Assembly: GCA_964489735.1 (NCBI GenBank) | Contig: CAZBAL010000006.1 | Location: 17,046 to 81,045 of the forward strand | Direction: 5' to 3' | Origin: Andreesenia sp964489735 | GTDB lineage: Bacteria > Bacillota > Clostridia > Tissierellales > Gottschalkiaceae | DNA: 64,000 nt | Shown: positions 1 through 8,998 of the stretch, piece by piece | How the letters are laid out: every line of letters begins with the position of its first letter | Numbering within the stretch: position 1 is the stretch's first letter | Notes under the pieces: generated by a model | Seen by the model: only the letters and a program-made list of their open reading frames with translations | Database searches by the model: none | Told to the model about the DNA's origin: nothing | Program-made: the position numbers and the translations under genes

Positions 1-247
1 TAACTTTAACTACTCTAGGTGATTCAGTTTCTATCTCCATTCCTTCTTGAACATTTTCTGAACAAGATGCTGCAAGCCTATCTCTACCTTTAACCTCTAC
101 AACACAGATTCTACAACCTGAAAATTTCTTATAAAAATCACTGTAGCAAAAGTTCGGTATATCAATACCTACACTCTGTGCAGCCTTCATAATAGTAGTG
201 TCTTCTGTAGCCTGGACATCTATCCCGTTAATCTTTAAATTAACCAT
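1..247 (-). CDS. Iron-sulfur oxidoreductase subunit, N-terminal fragment (FdhA/NuoG/hydrogenase type)
   Basis: Only the first 82 residues lie in the window; the gene runs off the left edge. The start is the ATG at 247, behind GGTAGGG and six bases after the mobB stop. The fragment is a plant-type [2Fe-2S] ferredoxin domain: Cys34, Cys45, Cys48 and Cys62 (motifs NFCYSDF, GCRICVVEV and AASC) follow the C-x10-C-x2-C-x13-C pattern found at the N-terminus of NuoG, iron hydrogenases and NAD-dependent formate dehydrogenase alpha subunits. The adjoining moeA and mobB genes make a molybdenum or tungsten enzyme, such as formate dehydrogenase, the most likely identity. This is inference: the cofactor-binding part is outside the window. 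Confidence 0.7.
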   Translation of the reverse strand, partial: MVNLKINGIDVQATEDTTIMKAAQSVGIDIPNFCYSDFYKKFSGCRICVVEVKGRDRLAASCSENVQEGMEIETESPRVVKV

Positions 248-253
248 AAAACC

Positions 254-748
254 CTACCTTTCTCTAATCAATTTGTTTTTAATAAATTCTGCTAATGCAA
301 CTATTTGATTTGTGTTGAAAACAGGTACCCCTTCATCGGACTCATTTAAATCATCTGAAACTATGCCGAATATATTTTTCCTGTCATCAATTCTAGGTTT
401 CCCTAGCTCTTTTCTGAAAACTTCAATCTTTGGAAAGTCTTCATTTTTGTAGCCCTCAACTATTATTAAATCCACCCCTGTAATGCAATCTATAATTTCT
501 CTTAGGCCTTTATTTTTTTTTAATTTTTTTATTACTATATAATCTTCATCTGAAGAAAGTGTAACAGATGATGCTCCTGATTTCAGGTGTATTGTACTAT
601 CTTTATTCTCTCCAATATCAAAGCTGCCTTTATGGTGCTTTACCGTAGAGATTTCTAAACCAATGTCAGTGTAGTACTTTAAGAGCTGTTCTATTATCGT
701 TGTCTTACCTGAATCAGAATACCCAGATACAAGAACAACTGGTATCAT
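254..748 (-). CDS. mobB: Molybdopterin-guanine dinucleotide biosynthesis protein B
   Basis: This 164-residue cytoplasmic GTP-binding protein takes part in the late, nucleotide-attaching steps of molybdenum cofactor synthesis. The P-loop GYSDSGKTT is at residues 9-17, followed by the family's TVKHHKG segment near residue 35 and the DLIIVEGYK motif near residue 93. Length is normal for MobB. Its ATG overlaps the moeA stop by four bases (ATGA), so the two are translationally coupled, and the iron-sulfur oxidoreductase gene follows after six bases. The set reads as one operon serving that enzyme. No mobA is visible in the window. Confidence 0.93.
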   Translation of the reverse strand: MIPVVLVSGYSDSGKTTIIEQLLKYYTDIGLEISTVKHHKGSFDIGENKDSTIHLKSGASSVTLSSDEDYIVIKKLKKNKGLREIIDCITGVDLIIVEGYKNEDFPKIEVFRKELGKPRIDDRKNIFGIVSDDLNESDEGVPVFNTNQIVALAEFIKNKLIRER

Positions 749-1974
749 CCTATCTCTCTCCCTTCAAGAAGTATTATCTCAACAACTTCACCTGCTTTAA
801 GTCCATTACTAGGTGGCATAACATCTATAAGACAGTTACAAACTGTCATAGACTGTAAAGCACTAGACTTCTGATTTCTCATAATAGAAACCTTGTTTAA
901 ATCACCATCTATTTCAAAATAACCTCTTATCAGTCTTCTTCTTGGTGACTTCTTATTGAAATCTGTCTGCAGAATTGCTTTAACTTTTTTGCTGTCAGTG
1001 ATTCTAAATCCTCTTATCTTCTTGATAACCGGTGTGACAATATAATCAAAGCTGATAAATGCAGCTCCAGGATTCCCCGATAAACCTATCAGAAGCTTAT
1101 TCTTGTAGAAGGCTGAGAGCATTGGAGTTCCAGGTTTCATATCTACTCTTTTGAACAGTACCTCTGCATCCAATTTCTTATACACATCATATATAAAGTC
1201 ATAGTCTCCAACCGAAGCTCCACCGGTTGTAATCACCATGTCTACATCATCGATATTCTGCTTTATTCCATCTGCAATTTTTAATATATCATCGGTTGCT
1301 ATACCTAGATTTACAGGAGTGCAACCAAACTTTCTCAATATTGAAGCTATAGTAAAGTAGTTGCTATTGTAAATCTGACCGGGTTCTAACTTATCACCTA
1401 AAGAGACTATCTCTTTTCCGGTGTTTAATATGCCAATAGTCGGCTTCTTGAAAACTTTCACCTTTGTTTCTCCAAGACTAGCTAAAACTCCAATAATACC
1501 TGGATTTATCAGTTCGCCTTTTTCAGCAATCATATCTCCTAATGCAATATCTTCACCAATTTGGACCACATTAGCATCTTTATTCAGTTTATACGGAATA
1601 TATACAAAACCATCTTCCTCTAAAATATCCTCTTTCTTGATAACTGAATCATATCCATCTGGAACCGGTGCTCCTGTCATTATTTTAATAGCGGTATCTT
1701 CTTCATAACCATCCTCATGCAAACTTCCCGCTCCAATGTATCCATGGATTTTGAATTTCTTAGGAGCTTCCTCTATTGATTCTGTTTCTTCATAGTTAAT
1801 AGCGAAACCGTCTAGTGCGGATCTTCTGAAATTAGGTATATTAGTTTTAGATACATAGTCTTCTGCAAGTATCCTGTCAAGCGCATCCTCTAAATAGACC
1901 TCTTCTGTTCCACAATCTGATATTCTATTTAAAAGAACAGTTCTTGCATCTTCTGCACTAATATTTTTTATCAA
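745..1974 (-). CDS. moeA: Molybdopterin molybdenumtransferase
   Basis: MoeA inserts molybdate into adenylylated molybdopterin, the final step of basic molybdenum cofactor assembly. The 409-residue protein shows the expected layout: an N-terminal MoeA domain with the NFRRSALDGFA motif near residue 49, a central MoCF-type fold with VITTGGASVGDYDF near residue 248 and LSGNPGAAFISF near residue 298, and a C-terminal domain IV. The start is TTG at 1974, behind GGAGGTGG; no ATG nearby has a comparable site. It is the first gene of the moeA-mobB-oxidoreductase operon. About 790 bases of gene-free, repeat-rich DNA lie upstream. Confidence 0.95.
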   Translation of the reverse strand: MIKNISAEDARTVLLNRISDCGTEEVYLEDALDRILAEDYVSKTNIPNFRRSALDGFAINYEETESIEEAPKKFKIHGYIGAGSLHEDGYEEDTAIKIMTGAPVPDGYDSVIKKEDILEEDGFVYIPYKLNKDANVVQIGEDIALGDMIAEKGELINPGIIGVLASLGETKVKVFKKPTIGILNTGKEIVSLGDKLEPGQIYNSNYFTIASILRKFGCTPVNLGIATDDILKIADGIKQNIDDVDMVITTGGASVGDYDFIYDVYKKLDAEVLFKRVDMKPGTPMLSAFYKNKLLIGLSGNPGAAFISFDYIVTPVIKKIRGFRITDSKKVKAILQTDFNKKSPRRRLIRGYFEIDGDLNKVSIMRNQKSSALQSMTVCNCLIDVMPPSNGLKAGEVVEIILLEGREIG

Positions 1975-2055
1975 TATCCCACCTCCTCTTTCGCAATTTC
2001 ATACATAACTCTTTCAACCAGTGTAAAATATTATTACCAATTCCTGCATTTTTTT

Positions 2056-2514
2056 AAAGTATATCGAATATTCTGCGTTATCTCATTGTAGACAGAGTAT
2101 TCGAATATCTATATTCTTTACAAAGTATATAGACAAGAGTTTTTCATTTTCTTTCCAAAGTATATCGGTAGTTATACTTCGCTTTCTTTGTAAAGTATAT
2201 CGTGTACCAACAAATCTCATACCTATACTAAGTGTTGTAAAGATACGCACTTTCTATACATAGTATAACCTTATATATAGTCTCTATCTTTCTGTAAGAT
2301 ATCGAATCGCATAGCTTACTTTCTATTCTATTAAGTATAGAGCATTTCTATATATAATAGAATCGTTATACTCGGCTAAGTGTATGATATGCAGTTATTG
2401 ATATTTTTGTCATACTGGAAAAACCAGCGTTATACTCATATATACAGTGCTATTCGCACATTAGTTATACAGTCTATACTTTTTAATTATACTATAGATA
2501 TTACTGAATGTATA
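2056..2514. repeat. Degenerate AAAGTATAT / TATAC motif array
   Basis: The motif AAAGTATAT (mostly followed by CG) starts at 2056, 2122, 2157 and 2192; the last two steps are both 35 bases. Weaker copies occur near 2239, 2294 and 2331. TATAC is found nine times (2173, 2224, 2255, 2367, 2431, 2441, 2466, 2475, 2488) and GTATA seven times (2059, 2125, 2160, 2195, 2263, 2335, 2510) in about 460 bases, where by base composition I would expect about two in total. The copies are too divergent for a CRISPR array, and a 35-base period does not keep a reading frame. It could be a set of regulator sites or an eroded tandem repeat. Confidence 0.55.
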
Positions 2515-2561
2515 TTAATTAATTATTTAACAGAGATTTAATATAAAATAATTTTACTTAT

Positions 2562-2595
2562 AAAAAAACAGAGCTGATACAAATTATCAGCTCTG
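2562..2595 (-). terminator. Intrinsic terminator of the broken regulator
   Basis: An 11-bp perfect stem (cagagctgata / tatcagctctg, 2569-2595) with a 5-base loop is followed on the minus strand by seven T (2562-2568). It lies about 170 bases beyond the end of the XRE-type pseudogene. Confidence 0.85.
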
Positions 2596-2764
2596 AAAAC
2601 ATCTTCTCTATAAAATTATTTTTTTAAGTATTAGATCCCCCAAATATAATAGAACGCCATAGACCCATTATATAACAAGTTGAATTTATATAGAGTGACA
2701 TTCAATTTTTGTCATTGACAGATTTAGGCAATAATTGGTTTAATTGTATTAAACCACTATTCTA

Positions 2765-4272
2765 TCACTCAAATACAACTACATTTTTTGAAATCTGCTC
2801 TTCTAAAAACATAATAGTATCCTCTCTGGAGTATTTTTTATTAAAGTACTTAACTCTTTGATTTATAGTTTCCCATAATGCCATAGAAATTCTGTGTTCA
2901 TTTGTAATAAACATCATGTGTGGATCTTTTAAACTAAAAAAAGCTGTCTTATCAAGGTCTTTGCTGAGAATAGCGTATTCATCAACATCTCTATCTTCTA
3001 CTAAGACAAGGCTATAATTTTCATTAGTTCTCAACAAGTGGATCATATTCTCCAAATGAATTTTCAATAAAGTTCTAGTATATGATATATTTATGCCAAA
3101 TAAAGTACTGAACTCTGGTAAATTTATATCATTTCTGAATTTTATGATTTTAGATACAGGAATCACTTCTGTAAACTTATGTGTCCTAAGTAATCTATTG
3201 AAATTATCAGTCAACACATTATATACAAAGTCAAATTCTCTTGGCAATCTCGATTCAATAGACTTTTTTACTTCTTTAGGCATGGTGAATATCGCTGGAA
3301 AAAGATTATAAAGAACTGAGTCATTCTCTTTTTTCAGCAGTTCAATATAGTCCATCCAAAGTGATTCTTTATCTAAATAACTGTACTTGTTAAACGCCGG
3401 CAAACAAAGCTTTTTATAGCTATCGAACTCATTTGCCAGAGTATTTATAGCTTTTCCATCATTTATATAAATAGTCAATGCCCCTTCACCTTCCTCACCA
3501 ACAGAATTAGAAGTGACAGCTGAAATTCCAGGAGCTACAAATAAAGTTCTTCTAATTGTACTGTCTTTTAGTTTTGGATAATAATATGAGTCAATTCTAC
3601 CTGTCATATAAACAGGAATCCATTTTTGAACCGCTGCATTCATCTCTGTAATCCTCTTTCAACACCATGTATAATATTGATTCTGCACCCTTTTTTCAAT
3701 ATCTTTGTCAGAAGACCAACTAAAGCTTTTGTGAATTCAAAATCACTGAACCAACTCATATTCTCATCACTGAACAACAGTAATGTAATCACTTTATCTG
3801 ATTCTGCTACACTTGTTAGAAATCTCAAATATGCCTCTTATTTACCATCATTTCCATAATAGAATGTTGTATCTGACATGTTCGTACTCAGTTCTTCTGT
3901 GCTGTGTTCACAATCCATTATATTATTATCAGATGGAAGATTTGCACCCTCAACTAACCAATTGTATATAATTTCATTCAATAACTGATTTTCAGTTTTT
4001 CTATTTATTCCGTCTTCCAGCAATAAATTAATAAAATCATTTTTCAATTTCTCATCTTTCTCTATCATCTTTGCAAAATAACTGGACATAGGCAATAAGA
4101 AAGTCGGATTTTTGGGAAGTTTTCTTTTTCCCGTTCTCAAACGCGATAGATAAGATGGATCTACAGAAATCGCATTTGATAGAGTGCTGTTTTTTATCTT
4201 TGTTATTTCCATCAAAGCATTCAATTTTTTAGAAAACAAAATACCCCTCCAATTCTCAGTTCCATTATTCAA
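2765..4272 (-). pseudogene. Broken XRE-type transcriptional regulator with sensor-like C-terminus
   Basis: Three consecutive minus-strand segments read as one gene. Segment 4272-3838 begins with a helix-turn-helix region (LSNAISVDPSYLSRLRTGKR near residue 31). A TAA at 3840-3838 stops it, but the same frame continues without a start of its own through 3640 (LLLFSDENMSWFSDFEF). A one-base shift at about 3646 then joins HGVERGLQ to EMNAAVQKWIPVYMTG, which continues to 2765. As I recall, intact homologues in Clostridia are single proteins of about 500 residues with exactly this succession of motifs. The shift fits loss of one A (CAAGAG to CAGAG). Two independent lesions suggest decay. Alternatively the last 292 residues could still be translated from the ATG at 3643, which overlaps the TGA. 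Confidence 0.75.
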
Positions 4273-4339
4273 ATTATCACATATATGCTATAACCACTAT
4301 ATCATATATAATATGCTCTTGAATACATTGACAATCTGA

Positions 4340-6388
4340 TTAATTGAATTCCAATCTGTCAGTATCAACCAAGAGCCTCTCAATTTTATTTCTTAAATTC
4401 ATATTTTCACTATTTTCTAATAGTGGATCATCAGACACAATATCATTTACAAGTATCTGTACCTCTGATAGGATTTTCATATCCCTTGGCAGTTTAGATA
4501 CTCTCAGCTCTGGAATTCCATGTTGTCTGAATCCAAAGAATTCACCAGGTCCTCTCAGCTCTAGATCTTTTTCTGAGATTATAAATCCATCATTTGTCTG
4601 CTCAAGTATCTTTATTCTTTCTTTCGATATTTCACTTTTCCCATCTGAAAGTAAAATGCAGTAAGACTGATATTTTCCTCTACCAACTCTCCCTCGTAAT
4701 TGGTGAAGCTGTGCTAACCCAAAGCACTCAGCATTTTCAATAACCATAATATTAGAATTGGGTACATCCACACCCACTTCGATTACAGTAGTAGAAACAA
4801 GTATATCTATTTCTCTTTCTTTAAATAGTTCCATTACAGTATCCTTATCGGCTGCCTTCATCTGTCCATGAAGAAGTCCTATTTTTAAATCTTGAAATTT
4901 CTCATTCAGTTCTTGATATACAGATTCTGCAGATTTCAAATCCAGCACTTCTGAATCTTCTACCATCGGGCACACTACATAAGCCTGCCTACCTTCTAAA
5001 ACCTGTTTTTTTACAAACTGGTAAACATCAGCTCTGGATCTATAGGTCCTTCCGTATGTCTTTATTTCTTTTCGCCCAGGTGGCAGTTCATCAACTATAG
5101 TAATGTCTAAGTCGCCATAGACAATAAGTGCTAGAGTTCTAGGTATTGGTGTAGCAGTCATTACCAATATATCAGGATTTATACCTTTATTTGATAATCT
5201 AGCTCTCTGATTTACACCAAATCTGTGCTGTTCATCTGTAATTACAAGTCCTAATTTTTCAAACTCTATATAATCCTCTATAAGAGCGTGGGTTCCTACA
5301 ACTACATCAATTTGGCCAGATTTTATTTTTTCTAAAACTTCTCTTTTCTCTCTTGCTTTCATATTGCTCACGAGAAGCCCAACTTCAATATTGAACTTTT
5401 CCAAAAGTGTACTCAAACTTCTATAATGTTGTCTTGCTAATATTTCTGTCGGAGCCATCATAGCACTTTGAAAACCTGATTTGTAAGACTTTAAAAGAGC
5501 AAATGCAGCTATTACTGTTTTTCCTGAACCAACATCACCTTGAACCAGTCTGTTCATTTGCCTATCTGCTTCCATATCTTTTTCTATTTCTTTTATAGCC
5601 TTATATTGTGCACCTGTCAGTTTAAAAGGCAGAGCTTCCTGGAACTTCTCCTCTAATTGAATACTTGGAAATCTAGTAAAGGAAACATCACTATTCCTTC
5701 TGTTTTTAAGCATAATCAGACCCATCTGCAATACTAAAAGTTCATCAAATGCAATTGTATTTCTAGACTTTAAATAATCATCTCTTCCATCAGGAAAATG
5801 AAGATGTTCAATAGCTTTTGAAATTGAGAAGAGATCGTATTTATCTCTTATATACTCGGGCAAGTCATCAATTTCTTTTGTATACTTTATAGCTTCCCTT
5901 ACAAACTTTATCATTTCGTTATTTGAAAGCCCTTTGGTCAATCCGTATATGGGCTCCACTTTTCCTATATTGCTATTATCTAGATTCTTAGCAATCATAG
6001 GTGAATTAAACTCTTTTATTATGCCATTCACTTTGACTTTTCCAGAAATATATACCCTGTCATCTTCCTTGAACTGGTTCAACCTATAATTCTGATTGAA
6101 AAAAGTAATATAGGCATTTTCTGTACCATCAGAAACCAGAACTTTTACAATGCTCATATTTCTTCTCGGTCTATATATTGTCGGTCTTCCTTTTACAGTA
6201 ACCTGAAGACTTATCAGTTCTCCGTCTTTAGCATCTTTTATAGTTCCTGTTCTTCTTCGGTCTTCATAATTTACAGGAAAATAGTATATAAGGTCCTCTA
6301 CAGTATTAACTTCAAGATTAGATAACAGTTTTTTCTTTTTATCTCCGATTCCTTTAAGAGTATCAACTTTTAAATCCAAATCACTCAA
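4340..6388 (-). CDS. recG: ATP-dependent DNA helicase RecG
   Basis: RecG is a cytoplasmic branch-migration helicase that remodels stalled forks and Holliday junctions. The 682-residue protein has the N-terminal wedge/OB domain, Walker A GDVGSGKTVIAA near residue 284, the DEQH box ITDEQHRFGV near residue 385, and motif VI QLRGRVGRG near residue 585. Length is normal. The start is TTG at 6388, seven bases after GAGGTGA. It follows the fakA gene, with a terminator-like hairpin lying just before its ribosome binding site, so it may be read partly from fakA read-through. Confidence 0.97.
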   Translation of the reverse strand: MSDLDLKVDTLKGIGDKKKKLLSNLEVNTVEDLIYYFPVNYEDRRRTGTIKDAKDGELISLQVTVKGRPTIYRPRRNMSIVKVLVSDGTENAYITFFNQNYRLNQFKEDDRVYISGKVKVNGIIKEFNSPMIAKNLDNSNIGKVEPIYGLTKGLSNNEMIKFVREAIKYTKEIDDLPEYIRDKYDLFSISKAIEHLHFPDGRDDYLKSRNTIAFDELLVLQMGLIMLKNRRNSDVSFTRFPSIQLEEKFQEALPFKLTGAQYKAIKEIEKDMEADRQMNRLVQGDVGSGKTVIAAFALLKSYKSGFQSAMMAPTEILARQHYRSLSTLLEKFNIEVGLLVSNMKAREKREVLEKIKSGQIDVVVGTHALIEDYIEFEKLGLVITDEQHRFGVNQRARLSNKGINPDILVMTATPIPRTLALIVYGDLDITIVDELPPGRKEIKTYGRTYRSRADVYQFVKKQVLEGRQAYVVCPMVEDSEVLDLKSAESVYQELNEKFQDLKIGLLHGQMKAADKDTVMELFKEREIDILVSTTVIEVGVDVPNSNIMVIENAECFGLAQLHQLRGRVGRGKYQSYCILLSDGKSEISKERIKILEQTNDGFIISEKDLELRGPGEFFGFRQHGIPELRVSKLPRDMKILSEVQILVNDIVSDDPLLENSENMNLRNKIERLLVDTDRLEFN

Positions 6389-6399
6389 AAAATCACCTC

Positions 6400-6432
6400 A
6401 ATAAGAAAAACTCAGTATAATCAACTGAGTTT
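6400..6432 (-). terminator. Terminator between fakA and recG
   Basis: A 9-bp stem (aaactcagt / actgagttt, 6408-6432) with a 7-base loop is followed on the minus strand by TTTTTCTTATT. It sits directly after fakA and overlaps the upstream part of the recG leader, so it may work as a partial terminator. Confidence 0.75.
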
Positions 6433-6440
6433 CTCACATA

Positions 6441-8129
6441 TTATTCGGCAGCAATCAAATAGTGATATAGTGGCTGTCCACCATAAATCAGTTCTATATC
6501 TGCATCTGAATATAATTCTTCAATTTTAGCTGCTAGTTTTTCAGCATCTTCTTCTGAAACATCCTCACCATATATTATAGTGATCATATCAATACCTTCA
6601 TCATATAGATGTGCTACAAGTTCCTCAGTAACACCTTCAACCTCACTTCCAGTACATACTATTTCTTTACCTAATAATCCTATTATTTCACCTTTTGAAA
6701 TAGACTTGCCATTTAGAACCGTATCTTTTACTGAGAAAGTTATTTGACCTGTTTTCACTTCCTCATATGCGCTTGACATATTCATCACATTCTCTTCTAA
6801 ACTGGAGTCCGGATCGAAATCAATCATAGCCGCAATTCCCTCTGGTATCGTTTTAGTTGGTATTACTTCAACATTCTTTTCAGACACATCTTTGACTTGG
6901 TTCGCTGCTAATATTATATTGCTATTGTTAGGCAGAATAATGATGTTATCAGTATTCATACTTTCAACTGCTTTTAGAATATCTTCTGTACTTGGGTTCA
7001 TTGTCTGTCCCCCTGAAATAACTGTATTCACACCTAATTGATCGAATACATCTTTAAGTCCTTCACCTGATGATATGCTTATTACACCTATGTTTATAGG
7101 CTCAGAGTTTAACCCTTCATCATTTAAATTAAGCGAATCGCTATTTAGAGAATCTGAATTGTCATTGATGTTATCCAGCTCAGCTAGTTCGGTCTGATTA
7201 AATGATGTATGACTGTGCTGATATCTCATATTATCTATCTTTATATTTATAAGTCCTCCAAGAGTTACTGCTCTTTTTAAAACCTCTCCCGGGTCATTAG
7301 TGTGGATATGAACTTTTATTATTCCTTCATCTCCTATTACAAGCATAGAATCTCCCAGATTTTCAATCTCATCTCTAAAGCTCTCTGGATTCGCATTTGT
7401 ATCGTTAATAATAAATTCTGTACAGTATCCAAACTCTATATTCGGATCGTAAGAGTCAGCTGTATCAAACATTATTACAGGTTCCTCTCTGATGAATTTG
7501 CTGCTATCAGTTGATTCACCAGTCAAGGCCGAGTACATACCATCTAGTATGACCATATAACCTTTTCCACCAGCATCTACGACTCCTGCCTCTTTAAGTG
7601 CTGGCAGCATCTCTGGAGTTCTATCCAATGTCTCGTTACCAGCATCGATTACATGTTTCATAAAAGAGATAATATCAGTCTCTTTTCTTTCTATATCATG
7701 AGCTGCATCACTGCATCCTCTGGCCACAGTTAGAATAGTTCCCTCTGTCGGTTTCATTACAGCTCTGTAAGCCGTCTCTGTTGCCTCCCTTAATGCTTTA
7801 GAGAACACTGGGACCGTTATTTCATCCGAATCAGAAATAATTTTTGACATACCTCTGATAAGCTGAGATAGAATAACTCCTGAGTTTCCTCTCGCACCCA
7901 TTAAAGAACCTCTAGAGACAATATCCGTAATTTCTTTTATATCATTTTTATTATTTTCTAACAAATCTTTTACTGCTGATTTCATAGTAAGAGACATATT
8001 TGTTCCTGTATCTCCATCTGGAACCGGAAATACATTCAGTGCATTTAACATGTCTTTTTCATTTTCTAATGCGTTGGATGCATTTAAAAACATCTCTTTC
8101 AGCATAAACCCATCTATATTTGTAACCAA
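6441..8129 (-). CDS. fakA: DAK2-domain fatty acid kinase subunit (YloV/FakA)
   Basis: FakA phosphorylates exogenous fatty acids held by a FakB (DegV-family) partner. The protein of about 562 residues carries the Dha-kinase-type nucleotide motif PVPDGDTGTNMSLT near residue 34, the MGARGNSGVILSQ loop near residue 77, and AGGKGYMVILDGM near residue 188, followed by the middle and C-terminal domains typical of the family. Of two in-frame TTG codons at 8135 and 8129, the second is nine bases from AGGAGG and the first only three, so 8129 is preferred. It follows the Asp23-family gene, the same pair as yloU-yloV of Bacillus. No FakB gene is in the window. Confidence 0.92.
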   Translation of the reverse strand: MVTNIDGFMLKEMFLNASNALENEKDMLNALNVFPVPDGDTGTNMSLTMKSAVKDLLENNKNDIKEITDIVSRGSLMGARGNSGVILSQLIRGMSKIISDSDEITVPVFSKALREATETAYRAVMKPTEGTILTVARGCSDAAHDIERKETDIISFMKHVIDAGNETLDRTPEMLPALKEAGVVDAGGKGYMVILDGMYSALTGESTDSSKFIREEPVIMFDTADSYDPNIEFGYCTEFIINDTNANPESFRDEIENLGDSMLVIGDEGIIKVHIHTNDPGEVLKRAVTLGGLINIKIDNMRYQHSHTSFNQTELAELDNINDNSDSLNSDSLNLNDEGLNSEPINIGVISISSGEGLKDVFDQLGVNTVISGGQTMNPSTEDILKAVESMNTDNIIILPNNSNIILAANQVKDVSEKNVEVIPTKTIPEGIAAMIDFDPDSSLEENVMNMSSAYEEVKTGQITFSVKDTVLNGKSISKGEIIGLLGKEIVCTGSEVEGVTEELVAHLYDEGIDMITIIYGEDVSEEDAEKLAAKIEELYSDADIELIYGGQPLYHYLIAAE

Positions 8130-8152
8130 AACCAATTTCCTCCTAAAGCTAG

Positions 8153-8509
8153 CTATTTTTGCACTCTAACTCCTTGAATATTTACATTTATTTTTTCAAC
8201 AAGCATTCCTGTTGCATCTTCTACTGCATATTTTACTTTTTCTATAACATTTTGTGCAACAGTCTGTATGCTTGTACCATACTGCACAATTATATAAAGA
8301 TCTATAGTGATTCCATGTTCTTCAGTAGTAATTTTTACTCCCTTTGTCAGGTTCTCTAATAATAGAAGTTTTGAAAGTCCATCACTAGCTCCTTTGCTAG
8401 CCATACCTACCAATCCGTAGCATTCCATAGCGGCAAGTCCAGCGATAGTTGCTAGAACATTGTCCTCTATAATTATATTTCCATATTCATTATTTATTTT
8501 AGCCGGCAT
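8153..8509 (-). CDS. Asp23/Gls24 family envelope stress protein (YloU)
   Basis: This 118-residue protein belongs to the Asp23/Gls24 family. It matches the usual length and pattern, with GNIIIEDNVLATIAGLAAME at the N-terminus and an amphipathic DLYIIVQYG strand and VNVNIQGV-like end at the C-terminus. Members associate with membranes and cell-envelope stress; the short ones such as YloU have no settled biochemical role. The ATG at 8509 is behind TTAGGAGATGG. It is first in the yloU-fakA pair and has its own promoter candidate at 8635-8663. Confidence 0.9.
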   Translation of the reverse strand: MPAKINNEYGNIIIEDNVLATIAGLAAMECYGLVGMASKGASDGLSKLLLLENLTKGVKITTEEHGITIDLYIIVQYGTSIQTVAQNVIEKVKYAVEDATGMLVEKINVNIQGVRVQK

Positions 8510-8634
8510 ATTACCATCTCCTAAAACTTAAATTTCTCTTATAATCTTTCTCAAAAACTACATTAAGCTGATTAAAACAATGATTCCATTAATAGTATTT
8601 TTAATAGTAAGATTTGTAAATAGTCATATACTTA

Positions 8635-8663
8635 ATTTTATCATATGTTTTGTATAATGTCAT
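8635..8663 (-). promoter_or_regulatory. Sigma-A-type promoter for yloU-fakA
   Basis: On the minus strand ATGACA (8663-8658) and TAAAAT (8640-8635) are 17 bases apart and point to yloU, about 125 bases upstream of its start. It is a fair match to the vegetative consensus. Confidence 0.55.
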
Positions 8664-8690
8664 TCATAGCTTATTATTTTAAAAATATGC

Positions 8691-8719
8691 TTGAACAGTT
8701 GTTAATGCTATGATATAAT
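8691..8719 (+). promoter_or_regulatory. Sigma-A-type promoter for rpmB
   Basis: TTGAAC (8691-8696) and a perfect TATAAT (8714-8719) are 17 bases apart. The predicted transcript starts near 8726, giving a leader of about 36 bases with AGGAGGTG before the rpmB start. Confidence 0.85.
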
Positions 8720-8761
8720 CAGTTGTAATGTATTTTTTTATGTAGCAGGAGGTGTAGTTTA

Positions 8762-8953
8762 ATGGCTAAAGAGTGTGTTGTTTGTGGAAAAGGAACAGTA
8801 ACAGGAAACCAAGTTACTTTCTCTCATCGTAGCAGCAGAAGAACATGGAAACCTAATTTACGTAGAGTAAAAGCGGTTATTGAAGGATCTCCAAAAACTG
8901 TAAATGTATGTACTAGATGTTTAAGATCTGGAAAAATAGAAAGAGCAATATAA
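8762..8953 (+). CDS. rpmB: 50S ribosomal protein L28
   Basis: L28 is a small component of the large ribosomal subunit. The 63-residue protein has the family core GNQVTFSHRSSRRTWKPNLR and keeps both zinc-ribbon cysteine pairs, CVVCG at residues 5-9 and CTRC near residue 51, so it is the zinc-binding form. The ATG follows AGGAGGTG. It is transcribed alone, opposite to the flanking genes, between a clear promoter and a clear terminator. This is the same place and divergent orientation relative to yloU as in Bacillus. Confidence 0.98.
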   Translation: MAKECVVCGKGTVTGNQVTFSHRSSRRTWKPNLRRVKAVIEGSPKTVNVCTRCLRSGKIERAI

Positions 8954-8955
8954 TA

Positions 8956-8981
8956 GGCTTCCCTATAGGAAGCCCTTTTAT
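8956..8981 (+). terminator. rpmB terminator
   Basis: A 7-bp stem (ggcttcc / ggaagcc, 8956-8974) with a 5-base loop is followed by CTTTTATTT and starts three bases after the rpmB stop. Confidence 0.88.
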
Positions 8982-8998
8982 TTGCTCTTTTTTATTTT

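Larger units (their letters stand above)
1975..2764. other. Long gene-free intergenic region upstream of moeA
   Basis: This 790-base stretch has no credible open reading frame on either strand. It contains the motif array at 2056-2514 and, closer to 2765, the terminator of the broken regulator. The bases next to moeA give only its ribosome binding site. I looked for a molybdenum cofactor riboswitch ahead of moeA and could not recognise one. An 8-bp inverted repeat with a 3-base loop (ggtttaat / attaaacc) at 2736-2754 has no T-run and is of unknown meaning. Confidence 0.6.

Noticed and set aside
1975..2100. Molybdenum cofactor riboswitch before moeA
   Set aside because: I could not find the long paired stems expected; only the ribosome binding site is recognisable.
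2056..2514. A CRISPR array, suggested by 35-base spacing of a repeated word
   Set aside because: Repeats are short and imperfect, spacing is irregular apart from two steps, the intervening sequences are not spacer-like, and no cas gene is near.
3640..3646. Programmed frameshift joining the two parts of the XRE-type regulator
   Set aside because: There is no slippery heptamer or downstream stimulatory structure, and a second lesion (TAA at 3838) would remain.
8510..8761. A small gene (for example spoVM) in the yloU-rpmB gap
   Set aside because: Only two divergent promoters and leaders are visible; no short frame with a ribosome binding site was found.
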